A stretch of 64,000 nucleotides of DNA from positions 37,402,189 through 37,466,188 of the forward strand of contig CM022670.1 of assembly GCA_012295275.1 (NCBI GenBank), in the 5' to 3' direction. This DNA is from Chrysomallon squamiferum. Lineage: Eukaryota > Mollusca > Gastropoda > Neomphalida > Peltospiridae. The notes under the pieces are model-generated. The model saw only the letters and a list, made by a program, of their open reading frames with translations. It ran no database searches and had not been told where the DNA came from. Below, one piece after another: positions 55,275 through 64,000 of the stretch (position 1 is the first letter of the stretch; each line of letters starts with the position of its first letter). A program made the translations under genes and the position numbers.

Positions 55275-58200
55275 TAAATTTTAAAAGAATCACAAAAATA
55301 AATTATTATTAAAGAACATATTCTTCAATGAAAGTCCTTACAATATTGATACTTTATAGCAATAAAATGTATTTAGTTTTAATATATAATGTCAAAATAA
55401 ATTCATAAGTAAATATATGAAAATAATACTAATTAAACAGAACCTAATTAAACATTTCTACATCTGATGAGTACTTACCAGTTTCTTAAATGTGGCAAGA
55501 ATTGTGTACTGTTCCCTCTTGTTTCCTTGATAAAATGCAATTTCTTCACTGCAAAGTTAAAAATATCACATAAATGAACTGTACAGACACTGATGGATGT
55601 CAACCAATATTCAGTGACATGAAAACTTCAATTATATAATTTACTGACACAGAAATTTCACTTATATATATTACAAAGCACAAAATACTCAAATGTTGTC
55701 CTCTCTTCAATAGATGTGGGGAAAGTACTGATAATTTTACACCCCAAAATAATTAGAAAATATATTTAAATCTAACCTGTTTGTTATTAATCTGGAGTTG
55801 ACAAATCTGTATTCTCCTTCCAGTCTCTGCTCCTGAACAGTCATTCTACCTATTGGTCTTCGGATTCTGAAAGCAAAACCATTTATGTGAATTTCTGAAG
55901 ACGTTCCAGATATAATAGAAACAATGTAAATTATTATTAACAAACTTGGTACATAAAATCTTGTCTTTTGATAATTATAAATCATCTGTTTGTATCAAAG
56001 AATTCTTCTGAACAGTGTGCTTATTTCACAGTCTGTTATTAACATGTCAGAAAGTGATGAAATTTTTTTTTTACTTTTTACAAAAATATCTCCGTGTTTT
56101 AGAAACTACCTTTTCTTGGACAGAATTATATAATCTTTGACAGTATAATCAAAAACTATAATAAAGATAAATTTATAATTATATCAACAATTTAAATTGG
56201 TAAAAAGAAGGAAATTCCCTACCGTGTGAGTATCAGACCAGAAACCACAAGATATCCCAACATATACACTGGACCCTGTGATAAAGAAAAGGAACATAAT
56301 GTAGGCAGAAATAATAAAAAAATCAATTCAGTCAAATATCTATTAAGTCTAACAAAACAAATTTTAATTCATTAGAGTTGGGTTACTTAGATGAACATTC
56401 TACCTAACTCATTTGCTGCTGAGAGCAATAAGCTTCAATTCTTAGTAGTGAATCAGTTAATTATGCACTTTCTTCTTCATTCTCATTCTAGCTACTGATT
56501 TATTAAAGGATATAGGATATACAATATATTTCCTGTCATGAAAAGGTTCATATAAAAGAATATGCTACAGATCAATAATAGCAGAGCATGGAGGGTCAGT
56601 AGTAGATTTAATTAGAACGACTGACGTCTAGTAATCATTTTCAATAAGATACAGTTAAATGCTTTTAATATACATTCTTTATTTAAATAAATCTTTAGGA
56701 ACAATTTTATGATTAAAAAGAGAATCTAATGAAGAAAAAACAAACCTGAATCCCAATAGCACCGGTTAATTTGACTGTATACAACATCACATCAAGAAGA
56801 GGCTGAAAAAGAAAACAAAACAAATCAATATTTATTACTATTAAACAATACTTTACCATCCAGTATCATTAAAGATCAGACATAGAAAAAAAAAAATCTA
56901 AAGTCCCCTTCTCCAACAATATGGACAATTCCTGTCTTGCAAATCAGTTGATAGCATCCATATATTTTTAGAAAATATATATAAAAGAAAATCACCAAAA
57001 CAAAAACGAACAAAACAAGACAAGATAACTAATTGTAATACTAACAACATGCAAACATTGTTAAAGATGACAGCCAGTCAATTCAGAAATATTTAAAAAC
57101 TTGTATATTAAAACTGAACATTAACTTGGTAAGGGATTAAAACGGCTAGTTCAGTTTATTCTTACTGATGTTTTAAAACAGAAAGTCTTATGATGTTAGT
57201 CTGTTTTTAGTCTCAGTGCATTGTATCCCCTTTTCCAATGAAGCTTTTAATAAAAACTTCATTATTCAAAGATGATGTTTCAGACAATTTTAATAAACTT
57301 AATGAAAAAAGAACGTATCTGACATATCATAAGCATATTAAGTTAATAACTTAATTATACTTGAATATTTCTGGATTTTTTTAAAATTATTATTTTATGA
57401 TTTACATATATGAACATATTTTTTTACCTTGCTGAGATTGGTGTAGAGTTCAGCTACTGAGTCACAAAACTTCTCCACATCCTGCGTGAGAAGCTGATCT
57501 GGATTAGATATCCTGTTGTCAAGGTTACTCATCTTGTAGAATGTGAATCCTCTGTAACAGAAGTCAACAATTATTTTTCCAAAGATAACATTTGTGACAG
57601 ATATACGTGACATAATAAAAACTAAATCAAAATTTAGAATTCATACAGTAGATTGTAATATTAAGGGGTTCATATGTGGTGAAAATAAGGGGACATCCTA
57701 TGCAAAAAATTTGTATGTTAAATAACTGTGTCAACAGAGATAAAAAAAAAAAAAATGCAATTTTTATTTATTCAGGTTTCATTAGGTAATTACTAAAAAT
57801 CAACGTTCTAAAGGTGAAACATCAATAAATACCCCCCATTCATTCATTCTCTCTCTCTTTCTTTTCACACACATACACACAGAAACATATTAGTTATATA
57901 TCTTTATTTTTCAGCTACTCTTTATTACACAATCTGAGGTTGGAATAATATTATCAAGAGATCAAACTGTTTTGTTAAATAAAAACTTACTTCAAATATC
58001 TGTCATACAAATAATATGACAATCGAGATCGAAACAGAACTTTCAGCTCATTCAAACCAAACTGAAAAATAAAATTCCATGAACAGAAAATAATCAAGAT
58101 GAAATAAATATTAAATATTATCATCTGAAATATGCTAACTATTAATGGCTGTGAATAATATTAGAAAAGAAAATATACAACTATCTATAGACTATAATAA

Positions 58201-58571
58201 AGAACTTTTACACAAATATAGTGATGTTAAAAAACAAAATAAAAAACTTGCAATTGGGCAGTAGTTGACATAGTAATGAACATAATAAAGGCTTTTTCTT
58301 CTACTGTGATTATCTATTTTTAACTTATACTTTAATGGTTATATATCTGACATAATCAAAAACAAACATGCACTAACCTTCAAGGTGTTGTTGACAACTG
58401 AAATCTGTAAGGCAAATTATATTAAATCAATATACTGTATTTCTTAGAAGAAGCTTTACATAAAATAGCAAAGACAAATACGGGAATTCTGATTAATTTA
58501 CAATAATTTGCATTAACAGTTTCACTGCATACATATATGTACACATAAACACACGCACAGATGCACACACA

Positions 58572-58606
<35 letters not shown>

Positions 58607-58607
58607 T

Positions 58608-58645
<38 letters not shown>

Positions 58646-61043
58646 AATGTCTTATTGTTTTAAATATTAGTGAAACAAAGAGAGTTAATAAAACCAGAAC
58701 AATTATAAATAAACTGAAATTCTGGTCACTAACCGATTCAATATTCTGAGAGTTGTATAAAATTGCACATTATATCATAAGTTCACATAACTTAAACAAT
58801 CAATAACAAAAAAATCACAAAGAAAATCAAATAATTTTCTGGATCTTAAAACAAAAAAACAACAACAAAAAAAATCAAAATGAAAAGGATACCAAAAAAA
58901 AAAAAAAAAAAAAAAAAATTATTATTAACAATCTCAAAACATCAAAAAATATTGTCATTTTTAAAAAATAAAATTTATTATTCTGTATTATAATCAGAGA
59001 AAATGTAAGCTTTATAACAAATGATTTAACAAAATGGAATTGCAATAAAATACATACAGCAGGCATTGCAAAAATGAACTGAAACAGATATTTCTTGAAC
59101 AGGCTGACATCCCGGCCAATTATTGCACTAAATGAAAATAATAGATGAACACAAATTATTTTAAAATAATTCTTGATAAAAAGAAAATAAATTTTCCGTG
59201 AGTTTAATATTAATCAAAGTAACTGTTTGGTACAAATAAAGCTTGATAAGTGTCACAGAACATGAGGACTCTATTTTGTTAAAATGTCAATACATTTAAT
59301 TTCACTATGCAATGCATATTAAATTAAATGTTTCACAGTAAAATGTTAATATGTATTCAAATGTATAAATACAGACAAAAAAAGAAAACAATGAAATTAT
59401 TAATTAATTTAGTACCTTTCTATCAAAGTTCCATTCTGAATCATCCAGACATCAGCATAAGTTCTAGCCACAAGAGTGGCAGCAACAACAAAAAGGTACC
59501 AAGCCTTCAAACAAACAAAAAAATTCTATATTGTAATACTGAAGATATAATGTCTTTGTTTCTTTATATGGCTGTAACAGTCAATTTTAGTTTTATAAAT
59601 GTTATATCACTTACTGTTAGAAAATAATGAATAAGCACTACATCCTGTAACATCATTGTAATAATTGTTTTGTGAAGTTTCCACTCTTGATACTATCCAA
59701 TTATTTTGATTATTACTTTTGTTATGATCTTTAAATTTAATTAAAATTATTATTCATAAAAATAAAAAAAATAAAAAATAAATAATAAAGAAAGAAAAAG
59801 AAGAGTAAGAAGAAGAAAAAAACATAAACCTACTTCTGGTGTAAACCATCCTGGAACAAGGATTTTCAGAATATTTATCAACCTCCTGTGATAATAAAAA
59901 GAGAAATTTACAAAGTCTGAAATTAAAAATGATTCAATAACATAAAATTAACAGTACCAATCAACAATCAAAGGCAACCATATAAAATGAACAATTACAG
60001 ACAGAAAGATAGATAGATCAATAGTGTCAATGTTACTGACAGAACAGTGTGCAGCCTTATTTTTCACTTTGAGTTAAAATATTTACTATTCAAATTTTAA
60101 TTGTGGTGTAACATACATTAAGCAAATGTATTTAATTTGTTTTATTATTTCAGAACAAATTAAAATTAATAATAATAACCATCATTATTTTAAAATGTGC
60201 AAGACATTTTTTTATTCACCTGAAAAATACTCCATCCACTGCTGCTTTCTCTCTTTTCTGACCATGCTGTGAATATATTAAAAACAAATTTAAAATTAAA
60301 ATTTAAAATAAATTATATATTCAAAATACATTAGAATATTTAAATTAAAGTGAATAAATATTAAAATGTCATGAATTTTCACTTGTTTATTTTTTTTATT
60401 AGTGAAATTTTTGTAACTGACCAACTTTTACACTTCATTCTATATCATTTTAGATATATAATATAAATAGGTAAAAAAAAAATAAAAAATAATAATAATA
60501 CTAATAACTTAAAATAAAAAATAAAAATAAATTTAGCTACAACAAAGTAACAATACTTGTTAACGGCCAAACTGTTCGCAGAATTCCTGATAAAGAGTTT
60601 ACTAAGAGAGTTCAGAAGCAATCTAAACACCATAGTCACTATTAAAATATTAACACTGATCTGCTGACAGTCATGCCCAATAATATAATACCTTTATAAA
60701 ACATTAAATGATTATTACCTGTGATATAACAACTTTTATCTCTGGTTCTGCAGACCTGAAATTATAAATAAATAATCATTTCCAAAATATTCAAATTCTG
60801 TTACAGTTTAAATACTTATTTAAATATCACATGAAAAGTTTTCAGGATGCAGTCAAAGTATAACAAAGCATTCAAAACTTTCAAAGCACACGACTGAAGG
60901 ATGACATTAACAATCATTGCATCAACTTAATTGAAACTTGATCTTAATTTTCATCCTGTGTATTAAATGTATTGAAAGATTTAATGTTCTTGAATTTACT
61001 CAATAATATTAAAAGTAGACCAATAAGTTGTGGTTGCAGGCCT

Positions 61044-61101
<58 letters not shown>

Positions 61102-61722
61102 ACAATGCAAAAACAATTTTTGACAAAAAACAATTATTATGCAGTGAGTTAATAAAATGCATTTTAGAAAATTCAAAATATAATAATTTTAATAACAAAT
61201 TGAGATTTTTACCAAATGGTTGTGAAGAGATTTGTTTGATTAGCATGGGCTCAGAATCTAGTGACTGTTTGCAGAAGACAACCAGATTATGAGCTCACCT
61301 TAAACATGTGATGTAGTAAATCAAATTATCAATTTGGAAAAAAAAAAAAAAAAAATATATATATATAAAAGAATATAACAAATATATAAATTATCCGTTA
61401 TTTCCTACTGAATATAATTCATTTCAAAACATCTTTATGCTTTTGTATTACTAATTATAGTTTAATAATTTATCGAAAAAAAATGTCGAAAATAAGTTCA
61501 CTTCGAAAACAGAACATTCTGCAATTATTTGCGGTTCATTAACAAGAGCTACTAATTTGAAAATTTACTGTTGACAGCATTTACAAAAAATTCTGTTAAA
61601 ATTTTCAAATATTACTTTTTCTGATATTTAATTTTATTCGCTCTGTACAGAATAAACAATCCAACGCCGACAGCAGTAATGATCGCCGAATTCCTAGTGG
61701 TAAGTTTACTCTGTCCTGCCAT
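50351..61722 (-). CDS. ABCD3: ATP-binding cassette subfamily D member 3 (ABCD3/PMP70)
   Basis: Peroxisomal membrane half-transporter that dimerises and imports long-chain and branched acyl-CoA. Exons (minus): 61722-61616, 60755-60719, 60266-60220, 59885-59834, 59504-59416, 59127-59058, 58404-58378, 58061-57991, 57551-57428, 56802-56746, 56275-56223, 55866-55777, 55548-55479, 55128-55059, 54777-54680, 54391-54300, 53868-53774, 53459-53387, 53050-52987, 52792-52715, 52495-52430, 52019-51906, 51630-51580, 51422-51378, 51162-51058, 50792-50736, 50428-50351. All 27 join in phase to 659 residues, the human length. Markers: [20 protein letters not shown] before the third membrane helix, Walker A GPNGCGKS (473-480), signature LSGGEKQR (571-578), Walker B FAILDE (591-596), switch histidine in TVSH (625), C-terminus EFGS. 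The ATG at 61722 (MAGQSKLT) is preferred by alignment; an in-frame ATG two codons upstream is possible. No defect seen. Confidence 0.97.
55207..55272. repeat. (AAT)n microsatellite in an ABCD3 intron
   Basis: About 22 uninterrupted AAT units lie between exons 13 and 14. Confidence 0.92.
58560..58642. repeat. (CA)n microsatellite in an ABCD3 intron
   Basis: Two (CA)n blocks separated by a short CT-containing interruption, in the intron between exons 6 and 7. Open frames on both strands here are repeat artefacts. Confidence 0.92.
61048..61099. repeat. (TG)n microsatellite in ABCD3 intron 1
   Basis: About 26 TG units between exon 2 and exon 1 of ABCD3. Confidence 0.92.
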
Positions 61723-61738
61723 TTTCATTCCCTGGACC

Positions 61739-61745
61739 CTTCCGG
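61739..61745 (-). promoter_or_regulatory. ETS/GABP-like site at the ABCD3 start
   Basis: CCGGAAG on the minus strand lies 17 bases upstream of the chosen ABCD3 ATG, in a small GC-richer island (61660-61780). ETS sites are common near start sites of ubiquitously expressed genes. Function is inferred from motif and position. Confidence 0.3.
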
Positions 61746-61839
61746 CGTGAAGTTCATAAGTCCGAAAGATCAAAATCGCGACAAAATATTTTTGTATCAT
61801 TTACAGTAATTATACTGCCTTTATTGTTAACAACACAGT

Positions 61840-62053
61840 TTTTGTTTGTTTGTTTGTTTGTTTATAGTTTTTATTTTTTAAACCATTAAATAAATAAAAT
61901 TAAAATAAATAATAAAAAATAAATAGTTCATTAAAAAGAAAAAACAAAAACACACAAAACACACATATATATATATAAACAATAGATCATTAGATGTAAT
62001 TAAAAATTAACAAACAGATAGACTGTAAAGGAATATAATTATTTTCACTAATA

Positions 62054-62084
<31 letters not shown>

Positions 62085-63570
62085 TTTGTAACCTAGTTTA
62101 ATTATAAAGTTTTTGTTCCTTTCACAAATATATCAAAAATTAAACAAATAAATAAATATAATAATAAAAATAAATAAACCATATTTACTAGTTTATTATT
62201 ATTATTAAGAATATTTGTAGATAGATAGATAGATAGATAAATATGTATGCCTATATATTTTTATAAAAAAAAGAAAGAAAAAGTAGGCAGTATTATAATT
62301 TTGATACTCAAAATCAGTTATGTCACATAATATAATGTCTGATTAAAATTTTAAAATAGATATTTACTTCGCACTATAACTGGTTTATATCAGAAAACAA
62401 TTTTTTCTTTTTACTATTTTATTTTATTTTTATTTTTATTTTTATTTTCAAACAATTTTTCTAAATACGTTTATTGTTATAAGATAATTCCACCGGAGAC
62501 TATTCTGATTCGAGTATAGACGGAAAAAGCCGAATAGGCTGTATTATTATGTTGTAAAGGGCCGCAATTCTGGATAGACTAACCATCCAAGATGGAGAAA
62601 TAGTGAAGAAGAAATATGTGTGATAAACAAAAAGATAAATGTTAGATTGTCTTAATGACAGTGGTTTCTGTATGTTTGTATTCATATAAGGATACATATG
62701 TTTGTGATAATTAACTAGATGGTAATGTTATTTATATATTAACCTTAACTTAAACCAGTGATCAATCCTTCGTTATAAATATAATTATTATGAATTTATG
62801 GATTAACTTTAACGTTTAACTTTTCTCCCATTATTATTATCTTTATAATATATTAAAACTTTTGGGGATTTTAAATTTTATATTTATTTTTAAGAATAAA
62901 AAATCATTACAGAATGCTAATGTCTTCAGTTTTTAATCTTGTTGAGTTAAAAACAACATGAACGTCATAACAAGTTAACAATAAATACTGAAAGTTAAAT
63001 AGAAAGTAAATAAAATCGGCTGATTCTAGTAGTTGTAAATATTTCATGAATTGTTAGACAGCACAGCAGAAGCCTAAAAATGCATCCTATGCATACAACA
63101 ATAAAAACATGTCACTAAAACATTAACAAATTTGCATTATGATTTATTAGTAATTTTTGTTTTTACAACTGATTAATTTGATAACCATGTTAGCTATTCA
63201 GACATACGTTATTTATTATATACTGTCTAATTTTCACTTAAAAATAAATACTGTTTTGAAATGAATAAGTATAACAAATTAGAGCAATATCAGTTTTCTG
63301 AGTTAAAAAGCCTTTTAAACAGCTTACTGGTTAAACAAATAGCATAGTTTATCCTAATATTTATTTTTAAAAAATGAAAAAAGAATTTTCTTTTGTGTGC
63401 ACTTGCTTCACTGAAAAATCTAAAACATATTTATTTAATGTAATTTTTACAATAAAATAAACATAATCAGTAATTTAAGAAATTGCAAAAATTGTTAAAG
63501 TACAAAATCAGTAGTAGGCAAATATTTAATTTAATTTTTTTTTTTTTTGAAACAATATATATAAAGTATA
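61840..63570. repeat. AT-rich intergenic region right of ABCD3
   Basis: No supported gene. It contains (TTTG)n at about 61842-61865, (TA)n at 62050-62075, (TAGA)n near 62220-62238 and (TTTTA)n near 62420-62448. A GC-richer patch at 62490-62600 with CCAAGATGGAG could be a promoter of the gene starting near 63.66 kb. This is inference. Confidence 0.5.
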
Positions 63571-63664
63571 TATATATATGCATGTACACATGAAAATTTA
63601 CACACATTTGTCATTGGATACAGTTGTTTCATTTGAATTAACAGTTCAAGCATCACCTAGAAAA

Positions 63665-63778
63665 ATGGCCTGTTCAGCTTCTGACACTACCTGGACTGGT
63701 GATGTCACAAATGTGAAGCTGTTTATTACATCTTATTCTGATGACTTCTTTGCAGAAAGGGAAATAATTCGAAAGGAG
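63665..63778 (+). CDS. N-terminal exon of a DUF4062-like protein (partial, runs off the window)
   Basis: An ATG at 63665 opens 38 codons with a protein-like composition, ending near a possible donor (AAGGAG then GTTTGG at 63779). The segment VKLFITSYSDDFFAEREII fits the pattern F-I-S/T-S-x3-D-F-x2-E-R-E seen at the start of DUF4062 domains, which sit at the N-terminus of NACHT/WD-repeat or TPR proteins such as TEP1 and NWD1. An upstream acceptor (AACAG at 63640-63644) suggests the exon begins in 5'UTR. No further exon is visible before 64000, and the donor is weak, so gene identity is tentative. Confidence 0.42.
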
Positions 63779-64000
63779 GTTTGGATAATAAATTATTCAG
63801 TAACATTATAAATTTATAATATAACTGTAAGCAATTATTTTGTAATGTAGGTGTAGGAAATTTCTTACTTTGCCTAGTAATAGCAGTGTTACCTTATTGA
63901 AATTTGAAAAATAAAAATGATGAGACAGTTTATATAGCACCATGATTTTAAAATACATTAACCTTTCCTTAAAACAAGCCCAAAAATTTAATTTTGTTAT

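Overview
This is a eukaryotic, metazoan nuclear window. It is strongly AT-rich and full of A/T homopolymers and (CA)n, (AAT)n and (TA)n microsatellites. The genes are split into many small exons with GT-AG introns, mostly of 100 to 1000 bases. The gene set includes close, vertebrate-like orthologues of SLF1, BSDC1 and ABCD3. With compact AT-rich introns, this suggests a lophotrochozoan such as a mollusc. That placement is an inference; nothing here fixes the species. I see no prokaryotic, viral or CRISPR features and no convincing tRNA or rRNA.

Layout: 1-5000 has no gene I can name, only weak exon candidates and repeats. 5205-7596 (-) is TFB1M, the mitochondrial 12S rRNA dimethyladenosine transferase, complete in four coding exons. 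9142-14935 (+) is an XK-related (XKR4/6/7-type) scramblase-family protein with a very long last exon that is interrupted by two +1 frame changes. 17191-22107 (-) is BSDC1, tail-to-tail with the XKR gene. 24192-36656 (-) is SLF1, the SMC5/6 localisation factor with BRCT and ankyrin domains, in 22 coding exons. 41409-44077 (-) is a RING-CH (MARCH-type) membrane E3 ligase with a probable 5'UTR exon near 45.6 kb. 50351-61722 (-) is ABCD3/PMP70, the peroxisomal half ABC transporter, reconstructed in 27 exons to 659 residues, the same length I recall for human ABCD3. At the right edge (63.66 kb, +) starts a protein whose N-terminus resembles DUF4062 (NACHT/WD or TPR proteins).

The genes are unrelated housekeeping and signalling genes, with no operon-like logic: mitochondrial ribosome assembly (TFB1M), membrane lipid scrambling (XKR), SMC5/6 recruitment to damaged DNA (SLF1), membrane protein ubiquitination (MARCH) and peroxisomal import of fatty acyl-CoA (ABCD3). 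The most interesting points are a very long polar XKR tail with frame interruptions, two GC-AG introns supported by reading frame and conservation, an out-of-phase intron in BSDC1, paired CACGTG boxes upstream of the MARCH gene, a 78-base tandem duplication in an SLF1 intron, and orphan coding-like pieces at 3.7 kb and 63.7 kb. I did not find a clearly new biological system. Exon borders were worked out by hand from splice sites, frame and family conservation.
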